A stretch of DNA of 64,000 nucleotides, from the NCBI RefSeq assembly GCF_016860545.1, contig NZ_BNEB01000005.1:186001-250000 (forward strand). The letters are read 5' to 3'. Positions 17,072 to 25,243 of this stretch are shown here, piece after piece; the stretch's first letter is position 1; every line of letters begins with the position of its first letter. Origin of the DNA: Streptomyces asoensis (GTDB lineage Bacteria > Actinomycetota > Actinomycetes > Streptomycetales > Streptomycetaceae). The notes under the pieces are model-generated. The model was not told where the DNA came from and did not search any database. It was given only the letters and a program-made list of their open reading frames with translations. Made by a program: the position numbers and the translations under genes.

Positions 17072-17271
17072 CTCTCCCCCTTCGTGCCACGGCCTTCGTG
17101 CCCCGCCTTGAGAGCGGCCGTCATACGGGGAGAGGGGTCAGCTCCGGATTCTCTTTACTGGGCTGACAAAATTTTCTGGCCGTGTGTACCGGTGATCGGC
17201 TGCGGCGGCCTCGTCGTGTCGATCCTCAGGCTGCCGGAACACCCGCACGGCAGGCCGCCCCGGCGCCCCGC

Positions 17272-17691
17272 TCAGGATCCGGGCGGAGAACCGGTCCTGC
17301 CTTCGAGCGAGTCGTGGTGGGCGCGGATCTCGTCGTGGTGGTCGGCGGCCCAGCCGATCAGCCGCAGGACGATCTCGTGCAGGCCCCGACCGAGGGGGGC
17401 GAGGGCGTACTCCACCCGGGGCGGCACCTCGGCGTACGCGGTCCGCGTGATCAGGCCGTCCTGCTGGAGCTGCTGCAACGTGCGGGTGAGCATGCGCTGG
17501 GAGATGCCCGGGATCCGGCGCTGGAGGTCCGTGTAGCGCAGCGGGCCGTCCTCGACGACGGCGATGATCAGCATGCTCCACTTGTCGCCGACCCGGTCGA
17601 GCACCTGCCGGACGAAGGCCATGCGATCGGCCGGGATGCTCGCGCACGGCCCGGCGACGGCCGCCATCGCCCCATCGGCGCTGTCCTGCAT
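17272..17691 (-). CDS. HxlR-family transcriptional regulator
   Basis: 139 residues with the HxlR winged helix: CASIPADRMAFVRQVLDRVG, DKWSMLIIAVVEDGPLRYTD, LQRRIPGISQRMLTRTLQQL, then DGLITRTAYAEVPPRVEYAL. A cysteine near the N-terminus (residue 16) is typical of thiol-sensing members of this family. It is divergent from the DsbA-like gene at 17798, separated by 106 bases that contain a 14-base perfect palindrome, so it probably controls the DsbA-SDR unit. The 135 bases downstream to the sigma-M48 unit hold no gene I can support. Confidence 0.9.
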   Translation of the reverse strand: MQDSADGAMAAVAGPCASIPADRMAFVRQVLDRVGDKWSMLIIAVVEDGPLRYTDLQRRIPGISQRMLTRTLQQLQQDGLITRTAYAEVPPRVEYALAPLGRGLHEIVLRLIGWAADHHDEIRAHHDSLEGRTGSPPGS

Positions 17692-17713
17692 GGCAGCCGT
17701 TCCTCTCCGTCGC

Positions 17714-17727
17714 GCACACCGGTGTGC
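17714..17727. promoter_or_regulatory. Perfect 14-base palindrome, candidate HxlR operator
   Basis: GCACACC/GGTGTGC sits 23 bases before the HxlR start and 71 bases before the DsbA-like start, in the divergent spacer. The symmetry is exact; binding by HxlR is inference. Confidence 0.45.
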
Positions 17728-17797
17728 CTTTTGTAAGGCCTCCCATACTGGCCCACCATGGCGTTACGAACAAACAGTAGGAATTGGAGGTCAGAGT

Positions 17798-18511
17798 GTG
17801 AGAGTCGAGATCTGGGCGGAGGTCACCTGCCCCTGGTGCGGGCTGGGTGGCCACAGGCTTCACCGGGCCGTGGAGCGGTTCGAGCACGCCGAGCGGGTCG
17901 AGGTCGTGCACCGCTCGTTCCCGCTGGGCGGCGGCTTCCCCGCGGACCGCACGGTCGGCGTCCGTGAGGCCCTGCGGAGCAAGCACGGGATCGGCGGCGA
18001 CGAGGCGGAGGCGGCGACCCGGCACATCGAGGAACTGGCCGCCTCCGAGGGCCTGAGCCCCTACCGGGTGCTGGACAACCAGGTCGGGAACACGGACCGG
18101 ACGCACGAGTTCCTCGCCCACGCCTCGGCCGAGGGCAGGAACCGCTCGGCCTGGGACGCGGTCTTCCGTGCCTACTTCGGCCGGGCACAGCCCGTCTTCG
18201 CCCTGGACGACCTGCTCGAACTGGCCGACGAGCTGGACCTGGACCGCGCGCAGACCCGGCAGGCGCTCGTCGGGCGCCGCTACCGCTCCCAAGTGCGGGC
18301 CGAAGCCCGCCGCGCGCGACAACTGGGGGCCACCGGAGCCCCGTTCATCCTCGTCGACGGCCGCTACGGCGTCCCCGGCGCCCAGGACAGCGAGACCCTG
18401 CTCGGGCTGCTGCGCACCGCCTGGGACGAGAGCCGGCCGGCCGCCGCCGTGCCCGCGGGCGGTGCACCGGTCTGCGAGCCCGCAGGCCGCGCCGCACCGG
18501 CCCGCGACTGA
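17798..18511 (+). CDS. DsbA-family (FrnE-like) thiol oxidoreductase
   Basis: 237 residues: thioredoxin-fold DsbA domain beginning VRVEIWAEVTCPWCGLGGHR, with CPWC redox motif at residues 11-14 and the helical insertion, then the cis-Pro loop GATGAPFILVDGRYGVPGAQ near 180. FrnE-like cytosolic proteins reduce or isomerise disulfides. There is no signal peptide. GTG 17798 follows TTGGAGG at seven bases. Lies upstream of an SDR gene with a triple 18-base repeat between them, and is divergent from a thiol-type HxlR regulator, making a redox-stress unit plausible. Confidence 0.88.
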   Translation: MRVEIWAEVTCPWCGLGGHRLHRAVERFEHAERVEVVHRSFPLGGGFPADRTVGVREALRSKHGIGGDEAEAATRHIEELAASEGLSPYRVLDNQVGNTDRTHEFLAHASAEGRNRSAWDAVFRAYFGRAQPVFALDDLLELADELDLDRAQTRQALVGRRYRSQVRAEARRARQLGATGAPFILVDGRYGVPGAQDSETLLGLLRTAWDESRPAAAVPAGGAPVCEPAGRAAPARD

Positions 18512-18534
18512 CCCGCGGTGGGCCCGCCGCCGCC

Positions 18535-18588
18535 CTCGACCACCCCGTTTCTCTCGACCACCCCGTTTCTCTCGACCACCCCGTTTCA
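18535..18588 (+). repeat. Three tandem 18-base repeats
   Basis: CTCGACCACCCCGTTTCT occurs three times head to tail (18535, 18553, 18571; last copy ends CA) in the 98-base gap between the DsbA-like and SDR genes, just before the SDR ribosome site. Could be a slippage array or multiple regulator sites. Confidence 0.85.
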
Positions 18589-18609
18589 CTCATCAGTTGA
18601 AGGAGAACC

Positions 18610-19323
18610 ATGTCCAAGGTCATCGTCGTGCTGGGAGCCGGACCCGGTCTCGGAGCCGCCGTCGCCCGGCGTTTCGCCCGCGAGGGCTTCCGCGTCGCCC
18701 TGGTCGCGCGCCGCCAGGACCGCCTCGACACCCTCGTGGCGGAGCTCACCGCCGAGGGCGTCGACGCCGCGGGCTTCACCGCCGACCTCTCCGCCCCCGA
18801 CGGGATACCCACGGTCATCGGCGCCGTCCGTGCGCACTTCGGCCGCATCGACGTCGTCGAGTACGGGCCGATCCCCCAGGGCGGCTTCGCGCCCGCAGCC
18901 GAACTGGAGCCGTCCGAGCTGGCCCAGGGCTTCCCGTTGCTCGTGCTCACCCCGCTCGCCGTCCTGCGGTCGGTGCTCGGGGAGTGGAAGGAGCGGGGCG
19001 ACGGCGCCTTCCTCATGACCACCGGCGCCACCGCCGTGCGCCCCAGGGCCCACGCGAGCGGTGTCGGCCCGCTGATGGCCGCCGCCCGCAACTGGCTCTA
19101 CTCACTCAACGGCGAACTCGCGGCGTCGGGCATCTACGCCGGGACCCTGTCCGTCGCCGCGTTCATCACCGGGAGCGACGCGGCCGGGGCGGCCGCGGCA
19201 TCGGGCGATCCCGTGCTCGCCGCGCTGCCCGTCGTCGACCCGGCCGAACTGGCCGACCTGTACTGGGACATGTACACCGAGCGCGACCGCGTCGAGGAAG
19301 TTCACCCCGAGCTCGGCTCCTGA
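18610..19323 (+). CDS. Short-chain dehydrogenase/reductase-like protein
   Basis: 237 residues. Classical SDR nucleotide site VIVVLGAGPGLGAAVARRFA (residues 4-23), ALVARRQDRL and the FTADLS acidic strand end. The catalytic region is unusual: strand DGAFLMTTGATAVRP is followed by HASGVGPLMAAARNWLYSLN where a YxxxK motif is expected, so the canonical tyrosine is missing. It may be a non-catalytic NAD(P)-binding protein or use other residues. Ribosome site AAGGAGAACC precedes ATG 18610. Downstream partner of the DsbA-like gene, both probably under HxlR control. Confidence 0.8.
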   Translation: MSKVIVVLGAGPGLGAAVARRFAREGFRVALVARRQDRLDTLVAELTAEGVDAAGFTADLSAPDGIPTVIGAVRAHFGRIDVVEYGPIPQGGFAPAAELEPSELAQGFPLLVLTPLAVLRSVLGEWKERGDGAFLMTTGATAVRPRAHASGVGPLMAAARNWLYSLNGELAASGIYAGTLSVAAFITGSDAAGAAAASGDPVLAALPVVDPAELADLYWDMYTERDRVEEVHPELGS

Positions 19324-19327
19324 TGTA

Positions 19328-19364
19328 CAAGGGGCGCGGCTCCTCGTGTGCCGCGCTGCCCTTG
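19328..19364. terminator. Bidirectional terminator
   Basis: Stem of 13 pairs (CAAGGG+GCGCGGC with GCCGCGC+CCCTTG, two-base bulge) between the converging SDR and flavodoxin-like genes, whose stops are 51 bases apart. Confidence 0.7.
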
Positions 19365-19374
19365 ATCGTCGCGC

Positions 19375-20112
19375 TCAGCGGTGCTCGGGGTTGTCCGCGC
19401 CCGGACGGCAGCCGGCGTCCCATTCCGAGCGCTGGTTGCCGTAGGCGGGGATGCCCCCGGCCCGCTTCAGCAGGGCCGCCAGGTGCATCAGGTTCCAGGT
19501 CATGAAGCTGGTGTTGCGGTTGGTGAAGTCGTTCTCGGGGCCACCGGAACCGGGGTCGAGGTACGAGGGTCCTGGTCCGGCGGGGCCGATCCATCCCGCG
19601 TCCGCCTGCGGCGGGACGGTGTACCCGAGGTGTTGGAGGCTGTAGAGCAGATTCATCGCGCAGTGCTTCACACCGTCCTCGTTGCCCGTGATCAGACAGC
19701 CGCCGACGCGCCCGTAATAGGCGTACTGACCCTGGGAGTTGAGCAGGCTGGAACAGCTGTAGAGGCGCTCGACGACCCGCTTGGTGACGGAGCTGTTGTC
19801 GCCCAGCCAGATGGGTCCGGCCAGGACCAGGATGTCCGCGGCCATCACCTTTTCGAAGAGCTGCGGCCAGACGTCCGTGGCGAAGCCATGCTCGGTCATG
19901 TCCGGGTAGACGCCGGGTGCGATGTCCTCGTCGACCGCGCGGACGAGCTCCGTGGTCACCCCTCGCGACTCCATGATCGCCCGGCTCTTGTCGATCAGTC
20001 CCTGGGTATGACTGAGCTGCGGGGACGGCTTGAGCGTGCAGTTGACGAAGAGCGCGCGCAGGTCGTCGAAGCGGTGATCGGCCTCGCCGGACGAGGCGGG
20101 TGATGCTGCCAT
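19375..20112 (-). CDS. Flavodoxin-family NAD(P)H oxidoreductase
   Basis: 245 residues. Flavodoxin-like fold: DLRALFVNCTLKPSPQLSHT (first strand and FMN phosphate loop), MAADILVLAGPIWLGDNSSV (strand 3 and the WLG loop), YYGRVGGCLITGNEDGVKHC and LQHLGYTVPPQADAGWIGPA. Matches the NADPH-dependent FMN reductase/flavodoxin group. ATG 20112 has GGAG six bases before it. The C-terminal third is longer than usual and ends in a Cys-containing segment (WDAGCRPG). The 287 bases upstream to 20400 hold no supported gene. Confidence 0.82.
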   Translation of the reverse strand: MAASPASSGEADHRFDDLRALFVNCTLKPSPQLSHTQGLIDKSRAIMESRGVTTELVRAVDEDIAPGVYPDMTEHGFATDVWPQLFEKVMAADILVLAGPIWLGDNSSVTKRVVERLYSCSSLLNSQGQYAYYGRVGGCLITGNEDGVKHCAMNLLYSLQHLGYTVPPQADAGWIGPAGPGPSYLDPGSGGPENDFTNRNTSFMTWNLMHLAALLKRAGGIPAYGNQRSEWDAGCRPGADNPEHR

Positions 20113-20399
20113 GACGGACTCCGGGAAGAGAGGGAACGGGGTCGAGGGCGGTGCCGCGGCGAAGCCTCCGACGGGGTCGGGGGCACTGCCAGCGGCAGCG
20201 TCTCGCGGAATCCGCCCGCCGTCCCGTTGCGACGCACCGCCACACGGTGGGTTCCCGGAACGCCCGCCGGTCGCGTGTCCGTCGCCGCACGACGGGCCGC
20301 CCGTGTGTGAGGACGGCGCCGACGCGTCGTCCTCACCACTCCCCCGTTCCCCGTTCCCGACCGGGCCGCCGACGGGATCCGGCGCGCCCACCGGACCGG

Positions 20400-21500
20400 T
20401 CAGCGGCGCAGCCGGGGCGCGAGGGCCGCGCGGACGGCCTCGGTCACCCGGTCCGTGCCGGGGTCTCCCTCCTCTCCCTCTCCAGCTCCCGGTTCCGCTC
20501 CCGGTTCCGGGCTCAGCACGCGCTGGAGGTCGAGCAGCAGTCGGTCGGTCGCGCGCCAGAGCGGGACGAACATCCCGGCCGCCGGGCCGAGGCCGCGCAC
20601 CGGACCGTGGGACAGCTCCGTGACCGTCCTGGCGATCGCCACCGTCTCCGGGTCCCGCAGGATCACCTGCACCTCGTCGTCGACGAGCCTGATCTCCATC
20701 GTGCGCGCGGCGGCCTCCTCCGGATTCGCGTCCGTGGTCGTCCCCGGGTCGAGTGCGTCGATCTTGGCGGCGACCGCGTCCGCGTCGACCCCGAGATCGC
20801 GCAGCACCTTCGCGGCCATGCTGTTCTCCGCGCGCATCAGCGCCTCGAGCAGATGATGGCTGCCGACCGGTGCGGCCCCGGCCAGCGCGGTGGCGACGGC
20901 CAGGGTGTCCTCGGCTGCGGTCGTACCGGCCGGCCGGGAGCCGCGCGCGAGGTCCTGCGGGCTCTCCGACCCGTGTTGCCCCTCTCGCCCCCGATCTCCC
21001 CGAGAGGCCTGTGGTGCCTGGGACGTCTGTGGTCCGCCGACTCCTGGCGTCTGCGGCGCGTACGTCTGCTGCGCCGACGCGAGCACCTCGGTACGGATCC
21101 GGTCGACCGGGTCGATCCGCCCGGCGAGGAGCCGGGCGCCTGCGCTCTCCCCCTCCGCGACGAGGGCCAGCAGGATGTGTTCGGGGCCGATGTGGGTGTG
21201 GCGCAGCTGGTTGGCCTCGCCCAGGGCCAGGTCCAGGGTCTTCTTCGCACCCGGGGCGAACGGGATGTGACCCGACGTCATACGGGTGCCGGGCTCGACC
21301 GCGGCGGCGAGGTCGGCCTGTGCCGTCTCCTTGTCGTACCCGAGCCGGTGCAGGGCCTTCGCCGCCGCGGTGTCCGGGGCGTCCAGCAGGGCCAACAGGA
21401 TGTGCTCCGTGCCGATCAGGTCGTGCTGGAGCCGCCTCGCTTCCTCCTGGGCCGTGACGACTACTTTGCGGGCTTCCACCGTGAAGCGTTCGAAAGTCAT
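20400..21500 (-). CDS. Clp N-terminal-domain protein without ATPase
   Basis: 366 residues. Begins like ClpC: MTFERFTVEARKVVVTAQEE, GTEHILLALL (repeat 1), then GHIPFAPGAKKTLDLALGEA, GPEHILLALV (repeat 2); a third weaker repeat occurs near 205-270 (VATALAGAAPVGSHHLLEAL). No Walker motifs or AAA domain follow; instead a linker and a 100-residue C-terminal region (MEIRLVDDEVQVILRDPETV). Likely an adaptor or decoy for Clp machinery, or a stand-alone substrate receptor, in the cytosol. Divergent from the HTH gene at 21569, 68 bases away. Confidence 0.82.
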   Translation of the reverse strand: MTFERFTVEARKVVVTAQEEARRLQHDLIGTEHILLALLDAPDTAAAKALHRLGYDKETAQADLAAAVEPGTRMTSGHIPFAPGAKKTLDLALGEANQLRHTHIGPEHILLALVAEGESAGARLLAGRIDPVDRIRTEVLASAQQTYAPQTPGVGGPQTSQAPQASRGDRGREGQHGSESPQDLARGSRPAGTTAAEDTLAVATALAGAAPVGSHHLLEALMRAENSMAAKVLRDLGVDADAVAAKIDALDPGTTTDANPEEAAARTMEIRLVDDEVQVILRDPETVAIARTVTELSHGPVRGLGPAAGMFVPLWRATDRLLLDLQRVLSPEPGAEPGAGEGEEGDPGTDRVTEAVRAALAPRLRR

Positions 21501-21568
21501 GCTTCCATGCTCCCAACCCTGTCAATACACTGCTTCTGACAGGGTCACCATGAGGGAGGGAGGGTGTG

Positions 21569-21928
21569 ATGGACACACCGTCGGACTGGGAGGGCCGGCT
21601 CGCGCACTGGCAGAACGAGCTGGAGCTGTTCGAGCGGCTGGACGAGACACCCTGGGTCACGCTGGCCCGGGCGGAGGCCGAGACGGGCGTCTCCCGCTCG
21701 GCGCTCCGCTCCTGGTACCGCAACGGCGAGATCCGGTCCCGCCTGGTGGACGGCCCCAACGGGCCGCAACGCCTGGTCCAGCTGGAGGCGGTGGTCGAGC
21801 GCGCGGCCGCGTCACCGCGCATCCAGCGCCGGGCGGAACGCGAGGTCGGTCTGGAGGCCCAGGTCACCCTGCTCCGCCACCGGGTCGACCAGCTCGAGCT
21901 GAGGCTGGCCGCGCTCGAACGGAAGTGA
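21569..21928 (+). CDS. Helix-turn-helix/coiled-coil DNA-binding protein
   Basis: 119 residues. A helix-turn-helix (TLARAEAETGVSRSALRSWY, RNGEIRSRLVDGPNGPQRLV, residues about 32-72) resembling excisionase/MerR wings is followed by a coiled coil (EVGLEAQVTLLRHRVDQLEL RLAALE). ATG 21569 is preceded by GGGAGGG; a GTG three bases earlier is also possible. Divergent from the Clp-N gene, so it may regulate it. No specific family name is warranted. Confidence 0.7.
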   Translation: MDTPSDWEGRLAHWQNELELFERLDETPWVTLARAEAETGVSRSALRSWYRNGEIRSRLVDGPNGPQRLVQLEAVVERAAASPRIQRRAEREVGLEAQVTLLRHRVDQLELRLAALERK

Positions 21929-21961
21929 CCGGCGCGGGCCGCACCGTACGGCGGGCCCGGA

Positions 21962-22804
21962 TCAGCCGCGGCTCAGGTCCAGGTCCGCGTACAGCAGGTG
22001 GTGGTCCGAGGCCGCGGTGGGGCGCACGTGGTGTCCGAGCGGGAGGATGCCCCGCAGGAAGACGTAGTCGAACTTGCTGTGCCAGTCGGTGGTCGCCTCA
22101 CAGGTGCCGATGAGCCCGGGACGGCACTGTTCGTCCACGTCCATGGCCAGGGCCCATATGCGGGAGAGTTCGGGGGTCTCCGGGACCGCGTTGAAGTCAC
22201 CGAGCAGGATCGCGCGGTCGTGGCGGGCGACGGCTGCGGCCAGTACGGCGGTCTGGGAGGCCCTGACGGTCTCCTGACGCCGTTCCGCGAGGTGCGTGTT
22301 GAAGACCCGCAGCGACCGGCCGCCGACAGTGGTGGTCACCGCCATGTACCCACGGTCCTCGGATCCGCCGTCGGGGTACTCGACGATCACGTGGTCCGTC
22401 ATCGGGGCAGCCGAGAGGATCGCCTGGCCGTAGCCGCCGGGGCTCCACGGCATTCCCCCGCAGCGGCCCCAGTTGTGCAGCACCGACCCGTACTCGACGT
22501 GGTACGCCAGGCCGTAGAGGTCCTCCAGGTTGTCCCGGATCTTCTCGACGTCCCGTACGCACGCCTCCTGGAGGCCGATGACCTGGGGCGCGTAGGCGGC
22601 GATGGCCGCGGCGCGGTCGACGTTGCTCTCCCCGCAGGGGTTGCAGATGTTCCACGTCATGACGCGGTTCGGCACGACGCGCCTGACGGCGTCGGAGGGC
22701 AGGGGTTTGACGGGGAGGGCGTCGGTCGACGCGCTGGGGCCGACGAGGGCGAAGCCGGCCACGATCATGGCGCCCAGGACCAACCACGTGCCCTTTGCGA
22801 ACAC
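21962..22804 (-). CDS. Secreted endonuclease/exonuclease/phosphatase-fold protein
   Basis: 280 residues. N-terminal hydrophobic segment (WLVLGAMIVAGFALVG) acts as signal peptide or anchor. The EEP fold motifs are complete: VMTWNICNP, GLQEACVRDV (metal Glu), FNTHLAERR, LLGDFNAVP, and SDHHLLYADL (catalytic His pair). Members hydrolyse phosphodiesters (nucleic acids, sphingomyelin, phosphoinositides). GTG 22804 has GGAGG four bases before it. A relative with a lectin domain is at 58914. Confidence 0.85.
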   Translation of the reverse strand: MFAKGTWLVLGAMIVAGFALVGPSASTDALPVKPLPSDAVRRVVPNRVMTWNICNPCGESNVDRAAAIAAYAPQVIGLQEACVRDVEKIRDNLEDLYGLAYHVEYGSVLHNWGRCGGMPWSPGGYGQAILSAAPMTDHVIVEYPDGGSEDRGYMAVTTTVGGRSLRVFNTHLAERRQETVRASQTAVLAAAVARHDRAILLGDFNAVPETPELSRIWALAMDVDEQCRPGLIGTCEATTDWHSKFDYVFLRGILPLGHHVRPTAASDHHLLYADLDLSRG

Positions 22805-23105
22805 TTCGCCTCCTCACGGTGGATGCCGAGGCATCTCACGTCTCCCCGCACGAGATTAGGCGACGGGGCTGTCGGGGAGCTGTCGACGGTGCCTGCCCGC
22901 ACCCTCGGTCACCAGGCGTGTCGCCCCGCATCGCGGCTGCACGGGCCGGGCCACAGGGCTACCGCATGCAAGGTTGCGTCCCAACTCGGCCAACTGTGCC
23001 GCTGGTTATGTCCGAAAACATCGGTAACTCCTACACAACCATCCGAATGCGTCGCCGGTCACCTAAGGCGGGAGCAACCAACTCCTGCAATCACAAGGGG
23101 GAAAT
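22805..23105. other. Non-coding promoter region
   Basis: 301 bases between the divergent phosphodiesterase-fold and SapA-like genes. No coding signal, no strong inverted repeat. The part from about 22960 is relatively A/T-rich for this window (CATGCAAGG, GTTATGTCC, CCTACACAACC) and likely contains the SapA-like promoter, though I cannot mark it exactly. Confidence 0.5.
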
Positions 23106-23555
23106 ATGCGATTCACCCGTTCCGTCCTGGGAGCCACCGCTCTGGCGGCTCTGTCGCTGGGGGCCACGACCGCCCTCGCGGCACCCGCCTCGGCCGCACC
23201 CAACACCACTCCGCAGAAGGTCTGCGGCAGCGGCTACAAGACCGTGAACTCCGCGGCCGTCGGCACCCTGGGCACCGTCTACCTGGCGTACAACGCCACC
23301 AACGGCAACAACTGTGTCGTCACCATCCGCAACAACCCCGGCCTCGCGGTGGACATGTCCAGCTGGATCTACGTCCCCGCGACCAACGAGGGCGACGACG
23401 ACTACGGGCGCTACACCTCGTACGCCGGCCCGTCCTACGTGATCGGCAAGGGCTACTGCGTCGACTGGGGCGGCGGTATCGCCAACACCACCGTCCAGGT
23501 GACCGGTTCCAACTGCGGCTCGCTCAAGGAGCACCGGACGACCTCCACCCGCTGA
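23106..23555 (+). CDS. Spore-associated protein A-like secreted protein
   Basis: 149 residues. Twin-arginine-free signal peptide (MRFTRSVLGATALAALSLGA, cleavage near ASA-AP). The mature domain has VCGSGYKTVNSAAVGTLGTV YLAYN, NNCVVTIRN, YAGPSYVIGKGYCVDWGGG: the pattern of SapA, a small protein found with Streptomyces spores (SGxxxVxSxxV...YLxYN...KNCVxTxR...YAGPxYxxxKGxCxDWGG). Four cysteines could form two disulfides. Ribosome site AAGGGGGAAAT. A strong terminator follows, so it is monocistronic. Confidence 0.82.
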   Translation: MRFTRSVLGATALAALSLGATTALAAPASAAPNTTPQKVCGSGYKTVNSAAVGTLGTVYLAYNATNGNNCVVTIRNNPGLAVDMSSWIYVPATNEGDDDYGRYTSYAGPSYVIGKGYCVDWGGGIANTTVQVTGSNCGSLKEHRTTSTR

Positions 23556-23587
23556 CGGAACCCCTCACGGGGCCGTCACCACCGGTC

Positions 23588-23620
23588 CTGCCCGGTTCCC
23601 GTCCCACGGGAGCCGGGCAG
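23588..23620 (+). terminator. Terminator of the SapA-like gene
   Basis: Long hairpin CTGCCCGG-TTCCCGT with ACGGGA-GCCGGGCAG around a CCC loop, 33 bases after the stop. Confidence 0.8.
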
Positions 23621-23642
23621 CACCCGGTCCGGGTGTCGCGGT

Positions 23643-23745
23643 TCAGGTGCCGGAGGTGGCCACCTCGACGCCGAAGCCGATGAGGACGACACCCGTGAAG
23701 AGGTTGGGGTTCAGGGAGGACCGGCGACCACGGGAGCCGCCGTAC
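23643..23745 (-). pseudogene. Possible 3' relic of a LysE-type exporter
   Basis: Minus strand ending at 23643 reads SLNPNLFTGVVLIGFGVEVA TSGT then stop. The segment TGVVLIGFGVxxA is the typical last helix of LysE/RhtB exporters. Nothing upstream in frame resembles the remaining helices, so if real it is a tail fragment only. Confidence 0.3.
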
Positions 23746-23863
23746 CCGCCCCGGGCGCGGCGGGTCGCCGCCGCGCTCACACCCGGGGCCGGGCAGGGTC
23801 GTCCATGCCGGGGGCCGTCAGTCGCCCGTGCCAGGGCCGGGCATATCGCCCGTGCCGGGGCCG

Positions 23864-25243
23864 TCAGTCGCCGATCCGCGGGAGGAAGGAGACGAGCTTG
23901 CTCTCGTTCCTGGCGATCAACGCGTCCCCGTACAGCAGCATTTGGGGCGCGCCCCGCAAGCCGGGCCCCGGTGTGCCGAGGTCGACGTGGTCGCGCCAGA
24001 GCTGGGCGCCCGTGCGCAGATCGAGTGCCGAGACGTCTCCGCCGGGACCGAGGAAGTACACGACTCCCAGCTGCGCCGAACCCACGGGAGACGCCATGCC
24101 GGGCATCGCGTTCCGGTCGGGCACGTCGACGCCCGCGGGCCGCGACCACAGGACCCTTCCCGTGGTCAGGGAGTAGGCCGAGGCCTTGCCCGCGAACGAG
24201 ACGGTGATCAGCCGGTCCCCGACGATCGCGGACGTCGCCGCCTGCCCCTGGACCCGGTACGGGTGGGAGGTCCGCTGTCCGGATCCGTTCAGAACTGTCA
24301 CCCGTCCCTCGCCGCCGGCCGTGGCGGTCGGGTCGTCCGTGTGGAACAGGAACATCCGGTCCTCCGAGGTCCCCATGAGCTCCTGCCTGCCCGGGAGGGT
24401 AGTGACCTTCACCGCGCGGCCGGAGGCGGGGTCGAGCCGGACGACGTCGGTAACGGCCGGCTTCTCGGTGTCGAGCGAGCACAGGAGGTAGGGCACACCG
24501 CCCAGCGCGGCCCGCTGGCACACGGTTCCCTTGTCCCAGCTGTGACTCCACTTCTTCTGACCGGTGCGCGGGTCGAGCGCCGACACGGTGCGCAGCGAAG
24601 GCGTGTTCGCGAGCACCGCGCCGTCGATCACCATGGCCGCCTGGCCGGTGCGGTCGTCCTGCGGCATCTGCGCCGTCCACAGCACCTTGCCGCCGGCGGC
24701 GTCCACCGCCATCAGATCGGTGCCGCCCGCGTAGTCGCCGTCCAGCTGGTTGTGCGAGGTGTGATTGCGGTAGGCGAACACCACCCCCTCGAGCACGGCG
24801 AACGGATGGTCGATCCCGTCGCCTTCGCGATTGACCTTCACCGTCCACAGCCGTTCGCCGGTACCGGCGTCGAACTTCGCGGCGTCGTAGGCGGATCCGG
24901 CGCAGTACAGCGCGGAGCCGTCCACCAGACAGCCGCGTTCACCGGCGCCGGGGACGTCGCTCCGCCACGGCTGCCAGCCGTCGGGCGGTGTCGCCTTCTC
25001 CGCCGTCGGGGACACCGCGGGCCGCGGGGGGCGGTCCTGTGGTGCGCCGTCTCCCCCGAAGCCGAGTGCCGCCCCGGCGGCGATCGCGGCGACGGCCGCC
25101 ACTGACCCGGCGGCCAGGGCGGCACGGCGCCTGGCGCGCCGCCGCATCACCTTCTCGACCAGGTCCCCAGGTGCCCGCACCCCGTCCAGGGCCACCGCGT
25201 GCAGCGTCTCCCGGACCTTGCCCTCCACCTGTTCCGTGGTCAT
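23864..25243 (-). CDS. Membrane-anchored PQQ-type beta-propeller protein
   Basis: 459 residues. A short cytoplasmic N-terminus (MTTEQVEGKVRETLHAVALD) and basic stretch RRRARRR precede one membrane helix (about 42-62); the remainder is an extracellular propeller with repeated DxxTGxxLW blades (FDAGTGERLWTVKV, VDAAGGKVLWTAQM, LDPRTGQKKWSHSW, TTGRVLWSRP, LDLRTGAQLWRDHV). The start ATG overlaps the sigma gene's stop as ATGA, so translation is coupled. Such membrane partners of SigE-family sigma factors are candidates for anti-sigma or sensor proteins; the 40-residue cytoplasmic part is the only region that could touch the sigma factor. Confidence 0.85.
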   Translation of the reverse strand: MTTEQVEGKVRETLHAVALDGVRAPGDLVEKVMRRRARRRAALAAGSVAAVAAIAAGAALGFGGDGAPQDRPPRPAVSPTAEKATPPDGWQPWRSDVPGAGERGCLVDGSALYCAGSAYDAAKFDAGTGERLWTVKVNREGDGIDHPFAVLEGVVFAYRNHTSHNQLDGDYAGGTDLMAVDAAGGKVLWTAQMPQDDRTGQAAMVIDGAVLANTPSLRTVSALDPRTGQKKWSHSWDKGTVCQRAALGGVPYLLCSLDTEKPAVTDVVRLDPASGRAVKVTTLPGRQELMGTSEDRMFLFHTDDPTATAGGEGRVTVLNGSGQRTSHPYRVQGQAATSAIVGDRLITVSFAGKASAYSLTTGRVLWSRPAGVDVPDRNAMPGMASPVGSAQLGVVYFLGPGGDVSALDLRTGAQLWRDHVDLGTPGPGLRGAPQMLLYGDALIARNESKLVSFLPRIGD

